The notes under the pieces are model-generated. The model saw only the letters and a list, made by a program, of their open reading frames with translations, ran no database searches and was not told the DNA's origin. From positions 1 through 49,540 of IMG/VR virus record IMGVR_UViG_3300025120_012797: a stretch of 49,540 nt of DNA; one strand, written 5' to 3'. Positions 1 to 8,239 of this stretch are shown piece by piece. The first letter of the stretch is position 1; each line of letters starts with the position of its first letter. Both the position numbers and the translations under genes were made by a program. The DNA comes from a virus.

Positions 1-2
1 AA

Positions 3-587
3 ATAATATTAGCACTAGCAGTAAAATTTTGGCAATGGACAGTGTTGATCGCTGTTGTACTTGTTGCCGCATGGATAAATTGGACAGACAAGAGAGCAAA
101 AACAAAATTAAAATTCTATTACAAAGGTATGCCCAAGTTACAGCCACTACCCATCAAAACAAAAGGAAAAGGTTTTTGGAAAGGTATTGTGTTGTGGTTA
201 CTTTCTACAAGAAATTGGGTATTGACAGACGACTGGAAATACAACATAGACGGCACCGAGTATGTGATACCAGAAGGCTTCCAATTTGATGGTGCAAGTA
301 TTCCAAAATTCCTAAGATCTTTCTTCTCACCAGTTGGTGTGTTATTGATAGGTGGACTTGTACATGACTACGCATACAAGTACAAAACACTTCTTAAGAA
401 AAACAAAAAAGACACAATGGGTGAAATTACACAGAAAAGAGCAGATGAGATATTCAGAGATATAAATGTGATAGTGAACGGTTTCTACACAATGAACAGA
501 CTTGCATATTGGTCATTGAGAATAGGTGGCTTCATGGCATGGAACGGACACAGAAAAAGAAACGCTAAAATCAAAGGTGTGAAATAA
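3..587 (+). CDS. DUF1353 family phage protein, 5' end cut by window edge
   Basis: The reading frame is open from the left edge, so the true start lies outside the window; a GTG at 42 is an internal candidate only. The N-terminal part is a hydrophobic helix (ILALAVKFW through VLVAAWINW) followed by a basic stretch. The middle carries the DUF1353 signature: a Trp/Tyr strand, then IPEGFQFDGASIP, then GGLVHDYAY. This family is common in phage genomes and has no firmly established function; its His-Asp pair is strongly conserved. The gene sits immediately before a small membrane protein, with the stop and next start overlapping (TAATG). The family call rests on visible motifs; a role near lysis or the envelope would be inference from the membrane helix and neighbour. 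Confidence 0.7.
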   Translation: MILALAVKFWQWTVLIAVVLVAAWINWTDKRAKTKLKFYYKGMPKLQPLPIKTKGKGFWKGIVLWLLSTRNWVLTDDWKYNIDGTEYVIPEGFQFDGASIPKFLRSFFSPVGVLLIGGLVHDYAYKYKTLLKKNKKDTMGEITQKRADEIFRDINVIVNGFYTMNRLAYWSLRIGGFMAWNGHRKRNAKIKGVK

Positions 588-907
588 TGGCTGAATTAAA
601 AGAAGACAAACTGATTGTAAAAAACGACAATGTAATTAAAAAAGGTGCTAAAGATGGTTGGGCATTGATCAAGGTCGTTTGGGTATTCTTGAGAGACGAA
701 CTTCCACAGTTCCTATCTAACTGGAGAACAGTTCCAAGAATAATGATGGGTTTATATGGATTGGTATTCTACAACACTATGCAATGGTTCATGGCTCTTG
801 ACGCTCCGAACAATGCACAGGCAGGATTTGTTTCAGTTGTGGTTGGTGCAGGCGCGGCCTGGTTTGGTCTTTACGTCAACGGCAAGAAGACAGACATCAA
901 AAAATAA
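587..907 (+). CDS. Small two-helix membrane protein, holin-like
   Basis: A 106-residue protein with a charged N-terminal third. Two hydrophobic segments follow, at about residues 52-68 (MMGLYGLVFYNTMQWFM) and 78-96 (AGFVSVVVGAGAAWFGLYV), then a short Lys-rich tail. Size, two membrane segments and a charged C-terminus fit class II holins, but such topology is not specific. The start ATG overlaps the stop of the DUF1353 gene, so the two are probably translated together. A sigma70-like promoter begins about 10 nt after the stop, so this gene ends a transcription unit. It could equally be another small phage membrane protein; no lysis enzyme is visible beside it. Confidence 0.5.
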   Translation: MAELKEDKLIVKNDNVIKKGAKDGWALIKVVWVFLRDELPQFLSNWRTVPRIMMGLYGLVFYNTMQWFMALDAPNNAQAGFVSVVVGAGAAWFGLYVNGKKTDIKK

Positions 908-917
908 TTACCACACA

Positions 918-945
918 TTGACAGTAAATAATTCTGTTATATAAT
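918..945 (+). promoter_or_regulatory. Sigma70-like promoter upstream of dnaJ-like gene
   Basis: TTGACA (918-923), 16 nt spacer, TATAAT (940-945). The -10 ends 7 nt before the ATG at 953, so the expected start site falls on or next to the start codon and the transcript would be essentially leaderless. No Shine-Dalgarno sequence is present. The stretch AATTCTGTTATATA (930-943) recurs at 24843-24856. Confidence 0.75.
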
Positions 946-952
946 ATTACAT

Positions 953-1831
953 ATGATAAATTATTACGACGTACTAGGTGTGAATGAACAAAGCACCAGT
1001 GCGGATATCACAAAAGCATTCAAGGACCTAGCAAAGAAGCATCACCCAGATAGGGGAGGTGATGAATCAAAATTCAAAGAGATCAATGAAGCACATAACA
1101 CACTAAAGGATTCACAGAAACGACACGACTACGATACCATGCGTAAGTTTGGTGGCACCAATACAGGTGGCGGACAACATCCGTTCTTTAACGAGGAAAT
1201 CTTTGGTGACTTCTTCTCAGGGTTTGGCAATGGTGGGGACATGGATTTCAACGGCAGGTTCAACTTCACTGGACGAAATGGTGACGAGAGGATATTTAGG
1301 AATGTTCGTAACCAACAGAGGGGCAACAGAAATGTACAAGTAAGGATGGCACTCAGCATCAAAGAAGCAATGATGAATAATAACAAAACTATCAATTACA
1401 AACTGCCCAGTGGCAGGGAAGAATTTGCCACAGTTAAAATACCTGCAGGTGTCCAACACGGGGTGACATTCAAGTACACAGGAATGGGCGATGATAGTAT
1501 AAAGAATGTGCCACGTGGTGATCTAATGGTTGTAATGAGTGTGTTGGACTCCGATGGTTACACACGTAAGGGCAATGATCTTTACACTGATAAGACCATA
1601 GATTGTTTTCAAGCCATACGTGGACACGAATTCAACCTCAATACCTTAGAGGATAAAATAATTAAAGTTAAGGTACCAACAGGTACACAGCCTAACACAA
1701 TTCTACAAGTAAAGGGGCAAGGCATGCCAGTACACAAAACAATAGGTATAAGAGGTAATCTTTACGTAAAGGTACACGTCTTAATACCTCAACTGTCAGC
1801 ACAAGATTTAAAAAAGATAAAGAATCTATGA
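953..1831 (+). CDS. DnaJ/CbpA-like co-chaperone
   Basis: A J-domain protein of 292 residues that would stimulate an Hsp70 (host DnaK). Residues 1-65 form the J domain with the HPD triad at 31-33. A Gly/Phe/Asn-rich linker spans about 70-125, and two beta-sheet substrate-binding domains follow to the C-terminus. The four CxxCxGxG zinc repeats of full DnaJ are absent, so the layout is that of CbpA. The start is the ATG directly after a strong promoter. The stop overlaps the start of the DUF1289 gene (ATGA), linking it to the deformylase and ClpA-like genes in one protein-handling group. DnaJ-like proteins occur in some large phages; a role in phage protein folding or replication-complex remodelling is inference. 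Confidence 0.9.
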   Translation: MINYYDVLGVNEQSTSADITKAFKDLAKKHHPDRGGDESKFKEINEAHNTLKDSQKRHDYDTMRKFGGTNTGGGQHPFFNEEIFGDFFSGFGNGGDMDFNGRFNFTGRNGDERIFRNVRNQQRGNRNVQVRMALSIKEAMMNNNKTINYKLPSGREEFATVKIPAGVQHGVTFKYTGMGDDSIKNVPRGDLMVVMSVLDSDGYTRKGNDLYTDKTIDCFQAIRGHEFNLNTLEDKIIKVKVPTGTQPNTILQVKGQGMPVHKTIGIRGNLYVKVHVLIPQLSAQDLKKIKNL

Positions 1832-1995
1832 TACCAAGTCCGTGCATAAGCATCTGTACTTTAGATCAAGAGAGTGGCTACTGTCTTGGATGTAGTCGTA
1901 CTGAAGAAGAAATTATACTATGGGGAGATCCGGAGACAACAGATGAATGGAAAAAAGAAAATTTAAAAGAGTTGAAACAAAGAGAAGGACAATGA
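1828..1995 (+). CDS. DUF1289 small Cys-rich protein
   Basis: A 55-residue protein with four cysteines at positions 6, 10, 19 and 22 in the order PCISIC, YCLGC, followed by SRTEEEI and a Trp. This is the DUF1289 signature (PC-x3-C, GxCxGCxRTxxEIxxW) found in short bacterial proteins, often next to metabolic genes. The four cysteines suggest a metal or Fe-S site; function is not established. Its start overlaps the dnaJ-like stop by 4 nt and its stop overlaps the deformylase start by 4 nt, so all three are translationally coupled. The C-terminal half is charged and probably helical. Confidence 0.8.
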   Translation: MIPSPCISICTLDQESGYCLGCSRTEEEIILWGDPETTDEWKKENLKELKQREGQ

Positions 1996-2486
1996 TACAA
2001 GTATTCCAATATCCACACGAGACACTGCTACAAACAAGCCTACCATGGACCAAGGATGACAGCATCTCAGGTTACAACGACATCGAGAAGTTTGAGGCGG
2101 ACATGATTAAACTAATGCTGGACGAACGGGGCATGGGACTGGCCGCAAACCAAATAGGCATTACCAAAAGATTCTTTGCAATAGGACACGAAACATTTGA
2201 CACATTTAAGAAACATGCTATAATTTGGAATCCACACGTGATAAACTTCAGTGAAGAAAAAGTGATCGATGAGGAAGGGTGTCTAAGTTTTAAAGATGTC
2301 TTTATAAAAGTAGAAAGACCAAAGATAATAGAAATACAATATGAAACAACACAAGGCAAAACAAGGTTCGCAAAACTCGACGGGATGGAGTCAAAATGTT
2401 TCCAACATGAACTCGATCACCTTGACGGTATTACATTTAATAAGAGAGTCTCTAAACTCAGATGGGACATGGCAAACAAAGGATAG
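1992..2486 (+). CDS. def: Peptide deformylase
   Basis: Removes the formyl group from the N-terminal Met of new proteins. All three catalytic motifs are present: GMGLAANQ (residues 47-54), EGCLS (95-99, metal-binding Cys97) and QHELDH (138-143, metal-binding His139 and His143, catalytic Glu140). Length is 164 residues, typical of type I enzymes, with a short C-terminus like other phage and organellar forms. I chose the ATG at 1992, which overlaps the DUF1289 stop (ATGA); an upstream in-frame ATG at 1947 lies inside DUF1289 and adds a basic extension that the family lacks. Phage deformylases are known from marine cyanophages. Position between DUF1289 and the ClpA-like gene suggests a protein maturation and turnover module. 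Confidence 0.95.
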   Translation: MIQVFQYPHETLLQTSLPWTKDDSISGYNDIEKFEADMIKLMLDERGMGLAANQIGITKRFFAIGHETFDTFKKHAIIWNPHVINFSEEKVIDEEGCLSFKDVFIKVERPKIIEIQYETTQGKTRFAKLDGMESKCFQHELDHLDGITFNKRVSKLRWDMANKG

Positions 2487-2489
2487 AAA

Positions 2490-4835
2490 ATGTTAGAAGC
2501 AAATGAAGGACTAGAGAACATATTTGAAAACGCAGTAAAAGAAGCAGAAAAGAGAAGGCACGAGTATGTGACTATAGAACATGTGTTACTGTCTCTGATC
2601 AAAGACAAAGGGATAGGAACTGTGTTGCATGATTTCAAAGTGAACGTTGGATCATTAATCAAGGACGTAGAAGACTATCTAAATACAAAATGTAGCGACA
2701 TAATTGCAAAGGGAAGTGAACCAATGACCCCTAGGAAAACTGCTTCATTAGAAAGACTAATGAACAGAGCATTTACACAGGCATTGTTCCAGGGCAGACA
2801 GGATGTAAGTTCAATAGACATACTGATATCCATATTTTCTGAGAAAAAAAGTTATGCCGCATTCTTCCTAAAGAAACATCAAGTGAACAAACAAGATCTT
2901 ATAGACCTTGTGTCCACAGAAACTATACTAGACGAAGGCATGGCAGGCATGGGAGGACCAGGCGAGGTAGGACAAGAACAGAAACTTAGACCCAACCAGG
3001 CAGATAGAATACTTAAAAGTTATTGTGAGAACTTGAATCAGAAGTACTTTGATAAGAAGATAGATCCTGTAATAGGCAGAGAACAAGAAACAGAGGATCT
3101 CAAACAGATTCTAGCGAGGAGGAACAAGAACAATGTTCTTATAGTTGGTGATCCAGGTGTTGGTAAGACAGCAGTCGTGGAGGGACTTGCTAGAAGGATC
3201 GCAAAGAACAAAGATGATATCCCAGGATACTTAAAAGATCATATAGTATGGAGTTTAGATGTAAACAGCCTTATAGCAGGAAGTAAATTCAGGGGCGACT
3301 TTGAAGAGAGATTGAAACTGATTGTGAACGCACTCGATCAAAAAGGCAAGAGCATACTGTTCATAGACGAAGCACACATGATAGTTGGTGCTGGTGCAAC
3401 AGGACAGGGCAATAACATGGACATGGCAAACATGCTGAAACCTGCACTACTTAAAGGATCAATTAAAGTACTTGCTTCTACTACATGGGAAGAATACAGA
3501 AAGTATTTTGAGAAGGACAGAGCATTGATGAGACGATTCCAAAGACTACAAGTAGGAGAACCATCTAAGGAAACGTCAGTTAAGATATTAAAAGGTGTGA
3601 AACAATACTATGAAAAGTTCCATAACTGTGTAATAACAGATGAAGCCTGTGAGGACGCAGTGGACTATTCAACTAAATTTATTGCTGACAAGAAACTGCC
3701 TGACAAGGCCATTGACGTAATAGACGTTGCATGTGCTAGATTGAGATTGAACAACGTGAAAGACGGCAAGATAGATCATGAGGAAATTATTCATGAGATA
3801 TCTGTCATGACAGGGATAAGCATAGAACAATTATCTCAGAAGCAGGCTAGTAATCTAAAAACACTCGAAGAGAAGATGAAACTGCAAGTTTACGGACAAG
3901 ACAAAGCAATCAACACTATTACAGACAAGATACTAGTTGCTAGAGCAGGATTGAAAAGCCTTACCAAACCAGTAGGATCATTCTTATTCCTAGGACCAAC
4001 AGGATGTGGTAAGACCGAGACTGCTAGACAACTAGCAAAAACACTGGGTGTTGAATTAATTAGATTTGACATGTCAGAATATCAAGAGAAACATTCTATC
4101 TCAAAACTAATAGGATCACCTCCGGGGTATGTAGGCTATGAGGACAGTAACATGGGTGGTGGTATGTTTATAAATGAAGTGGAAAAGAATCCACACGCAG
4201 TTGTGTTGTTTGATGAGATAGAGAAAGCACATAGAGATGTATCAAACATGCTTCTACAAGTAATGGACTATGGTACAGTGACTGGATCTAATGGTAAAAA
4301 AGCAGACTGTAGAAACATAACACTCATAATGACATCTAACCTGGGTGCTGAAGAACAGGAAAGAAATAACATTGGCTTTGGTAAGAGCGAAAGACAAGGT
4401 GAGGACGACAAGGCACTCAAGAAGTTCTTCCCACCAGAGTTCAGGAACAGACTAGATGCAGTTATCAAATTTGACAAACTGGGCAAAGACACAATGAAGT
4501 CAGTGGTCAAGAAGTTCTTGCAAGAACTAAACACGATGACTATGGAGAAAGACGTGGAAGTAAATGCTACTGATAATGCAATCGAGTTCTTGATGACAAA
4601 AGGCTTTGATGCTAAACTTGGAGCGAGACCATTGCAAAGAGTTATTGATGATGAGATCAAGAAACCATTATCTAAGATGATGTTGTTTGGAGAACTTACA
4701 TCAGGAGGTATGGTCGAAGTCGGATTATCCGATGACATTGTACCCAAACTTACAGTGAACTTCAAAGCAAAGAAAGAGCCACAAACACTGAATCAATTTA
4801 AACCTAAAGTGTCTGATGAGAAAAAATCACAATAA
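2490..4835 (+). CDS. ClpA-like AAA+ unfoldase
   Basis: A double AAA+ ATPase of 781 residues. Residues 1-145 are a Clp N-domain (RRHEYVTIEH). D1 has Walker A GDPGVGKT near 220 and Walker B LFIDEAH; D2 has Walker A GPTGCGKT near 502, Walker B VVLFDEIEKAH and arginine finger FRNRLD. The absence of the long ClpB middle coiled coil and the N-terminal sequence fit ClpA. An exposed loop carries IGF at about residues 628-630, matching the (I/L/V)GF/L tripeptide used by ClpA and ClpX to dock on ClpP. It could therefore recruit host ClpP and redirect proteolysis; no clpP lies in the window. It starts 3 nt after the deformylase stop. Confidence 0.92.
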   Translation: MLEANEGLENIFENAVKEAEKRRHEYVTIEHVLLSLIKDKGIGTVLHDFKVNVGSLIKDVEDYLNTKCSDIIAKGSEPMTPRKTASLERLMNRAFTQALFQGRQDVSSIDILISIFSEKKSYAAFFLKKHQVNKQDLIDLVSTETILDEGMAGMGGPGEVGQEQKLRPNQADRILKSYCENLNQKYFDKKIDPVIGREQETEDLKQILARRNKNNVLIVGDPGVGKTAVVEGLARRIAKNKDDIPGYLKDHIVWSLDVNSLIAGSKFRGDFEERLKLIVNALDQKGKSILFIDEAHMIVGAGATGQGNNMDMANMLKPALLKGSIKVLASTTWEEYRKYFEKDRALMRRFQRLQVGEPSKETSVKILKGVKQYYEKFHNCVITDEACEDAVDYSTKFIADKKLPDKAIDVIDVACARLRLNNVKDGKIDHEEIIHEISVMTGISIEQLSQKQASNLKTLEEKMKLQVYGQDKAINTITDKILVARAGLKSLTKPVGSFLFLGPTGCGKTETARQLAKTLGVELIRFDMSEYQEKHSISKLIGSPPGYVGYEDSNMGGGMFINEVEKNPHAVVLFDEIEKAHRDVSNMLLQVMDYGTVTGSNGKKADCRNITLIMTSNLGAEEQERNNIGFGKSERQGEDDKALKKFFPPEFRNRLDAVIKFDKLGKDTMKSVVKKFLQELNTMTMEKDVEVNATDNAIEFLMTKGFDAKLGARPLQRVIDDEIKKPLSKMMLFGELTSGGMVEVGLSDDIVPKLTVNFKAKKEPQTLNQFKPKVSDEKKSQ

Positions 4836-5457
4836 GTTGTACTACGGCAAGTACCGTCACAAGACAGTTTTTAAAATGCCCGGAAGTCTGATGTTCTACC
4901 CAACAACGGATGAACACCTAGTGTGGTTAAAGAAAGAATACGCAGATGCACCTGACATGAATCATCTTGCCAGTTTTATCATGGCGAACAGGAAAAATGT
5001 TAAGTTCCGTATGCAGGATAAGAAGACCATATTCTATTCTGACTTAGACAAGTCGCAACATTTGATAGAACGTTTTTGGGATTTCTGGATTGGTTCTGAG
5101 ACTGTTGATCCTAAATTTAAGAACTTAGGAAAAGACACAGTAGGGTGTACAAGACTACCACATGGCAAGTACCAGTACCAAGTGTACTTAAAAAAGGACG
5201 CACAGAGTTTAATAAATGAAACACAAAAGAGAAACTTGTGGGAGTTCCTGGAGAGAAACGTTGATGACTGCTTGGTTACCAACTACAACATAATAGACTT
5301 CTTGGAGAACAAGTCTCCATACTGTTTTGGTGGATACTTCTATGTGAAGGAAGAGAAGTACTTGACACCCATATACATGTTAGCACAGCAGGCAATAGAT
5401 AAAGTAATTCAATTTAGAAAGGTAAAAAATGGAAGCAATAAGAAAACTACGAGATAA
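4816..5457 (+). CDS. Conserved phage-type protein of unknown function
   Basis: A 213-residue protein, rich in aromatic and basic residues, with no signal peptide or membrane helix. I do not recognise a catalytic motif. The start at 4816 lies inside the last codons of the ClpA-like gene; TTG at 4834 is an alternative that would avoid most of the overlap. The C-terminal end overlaps the next gene by 29 nt. The region from CTRLPHGKYQYQVYL to NYNIIDFLENK looks like a compact alpha/beta domain. The position between replication/proteostasis genes and virion-like genes gives no clear clue. Confidence 0.7.
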   Translation: MRKNHNKLYYGKYRHKTVFKMPGSLMFYPTTDEHLVWLKKEYADAPDMNHLASFIMANRKNVKFRMQDKKTIFYSDLDKSQHLIERFWDFWIGSETVDPKFKNLGKDTVGCTRLPHGKYQYQVYLKKDAQSLINETQKRNLWEFLERNVDDCLVTNYNIIDFLENKSPYCFGGYFYVKEEKYLTPIYMLAQQAIDKVIQFRKVKNGSNKKTTR

Positions 5458-5725
5458 GAACATATTCAATGATCAAAGCATCGTTGAAAGCATGATCGAA
5501 AAGAACTGGATGGGTTCTCCTGTGATAAAAAGAAGTCTATTGAGAGTAAGAAAAGTCAGAGAAAACGATTGTGTTTGTGAAGAACTAGGTGAAGCGGATG
5601 GCAAAGCCTACAAGATCAAGTACATAAACATACTGACAGTTGACGGACAGGAACCAAACGAACTGGCCGCTGTGTACGGACTTGGTCCAAAAACAGCAAG
5701 ATTCAAAAGAAAAAATACTGAATAA
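5429..5725 (+). CDS. Small phage protein, unknown function
   Basis: A 98-residue soluble protein with a mixed charged sequence and two Cys in a DCVCEEL stretch. No known motif is visible. It overlaps the preceding gene by 29 nt, which supports translational coupling. Its TAA stop (5723-5725) lies inside the ATAAATA late-promoter motif of the next gene, an arrangement seen at several other junctions in this window. Confidence 0.65.
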   Translation: MEAIRKLRDKNIFNDQSIVESMIEKNWMGSPVIKRSLLRVRKVRENDCVCEELGEADGKAYKIKYINILTVDGQEPNELAAVYGLGPKTARFKRKNTE

Positions 5726-5728
5726 ATA
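5722..5728 (+). promoter_or_regulatory. T4-like late promoter ATAAATA
   Basis: ATAAATA ends 6 nt before the ATG at 5735, no Shine-Dalgarno sequence. In T4, TATAAATA sits at about -13 to -6, so the start site would be within 1-2 nt of the ATG. The upstream gene's TAA stop is embedded in the motif. Confidence 0.65.
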
Positions 5729-5734
5729 ACAACG

Positions 5735-6310
5735 ATGGCACAGACAAGCACTACACTACTAGCATCTAAATCGCACATAGCGAATGTATCAGGCACGGAC
5801 ATCAGTTTCACTGCAACGGGATCAGAGTACAAGATCACATCAACTACCACAAGTTTGGCCGGTTTTGCCGTTAGAGACTTAATAACTGTGACAGGTACTA
5901 CTAGCAACAATGCAACGTTCACCGTTAAAACAGAAACTTCTGCCAATGAATTAATTGTGGAAGAAGTAGTGACAACAGAAACATCAGACGGTTCGTCAAC
6001 TACCACGTTGGATCACACAGGTTTCGTCAGTGATAAGGTAAAAGGTGACGGATACTATTCACAACCAGATGGTGTACACACAGTGGCGTACCAAGTAAAT
6101 TCAACTATGACAGGATCAATTAAAATGCAGGGTTCACTTGCAACTACTCCAACCGAGGATGATTGGTTTGATGTGTCTGGATCAACATTCACTGCTGACC
6201 AAAGTACCTTAATTTCAACAGCCAATTTCACAGGAAATTTTGTTTGGGTAAGGGCAAAGGCAACTTCGGTTACCGCTGGCACAATAAGTTCAGTATTATT
6301 AAACAACTAG
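5735..6310 (+). CDS. Beta-rich virion-like protein
   Basis: A 191-residue protein dominated by Thr, Ser, Val and Gly with alternating polar/hydrophobic residues, as in beta-sandwich phage structural proteins. The C-terminal half (MQGSLATTPTEDDWFDVSG to FVWVRAKATSV) resembles the small repeated beta domains of phage decoration or fibre proteins. It has no signal peptide. A late-type promoter directly precedes the ATG, consistent with a structural role. Exact virion location cannot be told from sequence. Confidence 0.6.
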   Translation: MAQTSTTLLASKSHIANVSGTDISFTATGSEYKITSTTTSLAGFAVRDLITVTGTTSNNATFTVKTETSANELIVEEVVTTETSDGSSTTTLDHTGFVSDKVKGDGYYSQPDGVHTVAYQVNSTMTGSIKMQGSLATTPTEDDWFDVSGSTFTADQSTLISTANFTGNFVWVRAKATSVTAGTISSVLLNN

Positions 6311-6314
6311 TACC

Positions 6315-7259
6315 ATGTTCTCAAAAAAAGATCAGTCTTTTTACCTTGGCGACCTACTTTGTGGCCTAAAGCAATTGGATCCCAATGGAGGTTGGTTCAA
6401 GCACAGTCCCCAAACAGGGTGGGATATAGACACACCACCAGTTGAGCAGTGCAATAAAATATATCTACAAGATGATCTTACATTCAAAAATAACAAAGTT
6501 CTTGAATTAGAAAAATACATAGACCACTACAAACAGGATATTTCAAAAATAACTTTTTACACTTGGCACAAAGGGTTGAATAAATTATACCCTGCCCTAA
6601 AAATTAAATGGCATCCTTTTTTCCTACAGCAACACCTTGATAACGCTATTAAGCACAAAGATGAACTCGAACAAGTGTTCAATTTTACGAACAAGACAAA
6701 TAAGTTTCTGTGCTTAAATCGAAATATACGACAGCACCGAGACATCATATACAAAAAGTTAAAGGACAATGCTAACTGCGTCATCTCCTATAAACAACGT
6801 GGAATAAACAGTCCCCTTGAAAATGATTGGAATCTCTTAGATTATCGAGATTGGCACAATAGCAATAAAGAATATCTCACCAACACAAAAAATCTGCTAG
6901 TGGCCAGTAAACTATATAACCAATGTTGTTTTTCGTTAGTAACCGAGACAAGGACTACACTGCCTTTCGACTTTGTGACTGAAAAAACAACACAATGTTT
7001 TATTGCACTACATCCTGCCCTGTATGTAAGCAACAAAGATCACGTTGAATTCCTGAGAAATTGGGGATTTGATCTATTTGACGATATTTTTAATCATTCA
7101 TACGATAAAGTTGAGGATCATGAAAAAAGGATAGATGTACTGTTAGATGACAACAAAGACGTATTGGACAAAGGTTTTGAAATGACCGAGAACATCAAAA
7201 AAAGACTACTTTCAAATAGAGAGCATTACTTTACCAAATATATAGACCATCTACAGTAA
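6315..7259 (+). CDS. Glycosyltransferase-like protein
   Basis: A 314-residue soluble protein. The central segment KFLCLNRNIRQHRD and the C-terminal stretch SLVTETRT, then VTEKT, CFIALHPALYV, FLRNWGFDLFDD and SYDKVEDHEKRI match the layout of a family of putative glycosyltransferases common in marine phages and giant viruses. In that family a VTEKT-type motif and a GF-x-F-(D) motif are conserved near the end. Donor and acceptor are unknown. It follows the beta-rich protein by 4 nt and ends exactly where the minus-strand gene ends (convergent, no gap). A role in decorating virion or host surface glycans is inference. Confidence 0.5.
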   Translation: MFSKKDQSFYLGDLLCGLKQLDPNGGWFKHSPQTGWDIDTPPVEQCNKIYLQDDLTFKNNKVLELEKYIDHYKQDISKITFYTWHKGLNKLYPALKIKWHPFFLQQHLDNAIKHKDELEQVFNFTNKTNKFLCLNRNIRQHRDIIYKKLKDNANCVISYKQRGINSPLENDWNLLDYRDWHNSNKEYLTNTKNLLVASKLYNQCCFSLVTETRTTLPFDFVTEKTTQCFIALHPALYVSNKDHVEFLRNWGFDLFDDIFNHSYDKVEDHEKRIDVLLDDNKDVLDKGFEMTENIKKRLLSNREHYFTKYIDHLQ

Positions 7260-7961
7260 CTACATAAAGTTTTTTACCCGTGGCCAAACGACCTTGTCCA
7301 CAAAGGCTTTGTGTTGTTCAGTGCTTGGATGTGTCGCTTCCTTGTAAGGAAGTGGTAGCCCACTACTGTCTTTACACCAGGTGTACATACTAGATACAGG
7401 TAGAAAACTATCAAAGTCTATCTGTTTATAAAGATGTTCAGTATGAGGGTGTTGTGCAAGTGTGTTAGGCAATACTTCGTCCATGTATGTGGTCATAAAA
7501 TATTTTATGTTATTCATTTTAAGATACATTTGTGCAAAAAGTATATGTTCAAGTGTAGAAATATATGCCCCTGTGTTGTCATGAAAATTTTTATAATAGT
7601 TTTTTGACTGTTCGTTTTGCCAATGAACATTACATATTACCCAACTAGGCGGTTGATTGTAAACAAAACCAGTTGGATTGTTCATCCAATAATCAATATT
7701 TTGATCATAGGTCACCCGCGAATTGTAAAAGTCATGCCTATCAGGACCTGACCACATTATGCCCACCAACAATTCAGAATGTTCCATCCTTGAACATTCG
7801 TATATTATACTTCTGCTGATCAATCCGTTGCCTTGTGATCCCATAGCCTTTGAAATGTGTTTATGTTTTGGTAGGAATCTTGCCAGGTGTCTGGGCCAGG
7901 TGTCTATATGGCTACTAATACATTCACTGAAACTGCAACCTGATGTTAATAAAGTAGGCAT
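7260..7961 (-). CDS. SGNH/GDSL-like hydrolase candidate, only minus-strand gene
   Basis: A 233-residue protein with an N-terminal LLTSGCSFSE block, resembling block I of SGNH hydrolases (G-x-S-x-S), and a C-terminal ATHPSTEQH block resembling the catalytic Asp/His block, here with Thr-His. No signal peptide. Two other SGNH-like proteins sit at 14866 and 15547, so the family is repeated in this phage. It is the only gene on the minus strand, placed convergent to the glycosyltransferase-like gene and divergent from the S8 protease operon. This pattern is typical of a separately acquired cargo gene. Substrate unknown; deacylation of a glycan would be a guess. Confidence 0.6.
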   Translation of the reverse strand: MPTLLTSGCSFSECISSHIDTWPRHLARFLPKHKHISKAMGSQGNGLISRSIIYECSRMEHSELLVGIMWSGPDRHDFYNSRVTYDQNIDYWMNNPTGFVYNQPPSWVICNVHWQNEQSKNYYKNFHDNTGAYISTLEHILFAQMYLKMNNIKYFMTTYMDEVLPNTLAQHPHTEHLYKQIDFDSFLPVSSMYTWCKDSSGLPLPYKEATHPSTEQHKAFVDKVVWPRVKNFM

Positions 7962-7985
7962 CTAAAGTAGTTATCGTAAAAAAAC

Positions 7986-7998
7986 TCGCATAATCATT
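7986..7998. repeat. 13-nt motif shared with the moxR promoter region
   Basis: TCGCATAATCATT in the divergent spacer (7962-8056); its exact reverse complement is at 48204-48216. Both copies lie upstream of a sigma70-like promoter, so a shared regulatory site is possible. Confidence 0.4.
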
Positions 7999-8022
7999 AG
8001 GTTTTTGTAAGACCAACTTGAG

Positions 8023-8050
8023 TTGACACATCTAGGTTCCATGTTATACT
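8023..8050 (+). promoter_or_regulatory. Extended -10 sigma70-like promoter of protease operon
   Basis: TTGACA (8023-8028), 16 nt spacer, TG-n extension (8042-8043), TATACT (8045-8050). The ATG at 8057 follows 6 nt after the -10, so transcription should begin at about the first base of the start codon. No Shine-Dalgarno sequence. Confidence 0.8.
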
Positions 8051-8056
8051 AATAAC

Positions 8057-8239
8057 ATGAACGATAAAGACTTAGAACAGATACAGACAGTAGATGTTAA
8101 CATCACAGCGGAATCAATTGATGCTCACGTGATTTGCCTTAGAGAGAACGGATACAAAATATCTCGACCCTTTTCCTTATACACAAGATACATCCTATCA
8201 TTTTTAGTGGGTGCTACTTTAATGGGGGCAATATTATGA
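8057..8239 (+). CDS. Small single-helix membrane protein
   Basis: A 60-residue protein. The first 40 residues are polar and acidic, and the last 18 (YILSFLVGATLMGAIL) form one membrane helix ending at the C-terminus, as in tail-anchored proteins. It is the first gene after a strong promoter and its stop overlaps the S8 protease start by 4 nt (ATGA). It could help translation or export of the protease, or act as a small anchor; nothing in its sequence shows which. Confidence 0.65.
   Translation: MNDKDLEQIQTVDVNITAESIDAHVICLRENGYKISRPFSLYTRYILSFLVGATLMGAIL

Noticed and set aside
1947-1991. Longer peptide deformylase starting at ATG 1947
   Set aside because: The extension overlaps DUF1289 and adds basic residues absent from the family; the ATGA overlap at 1992 is the better start.
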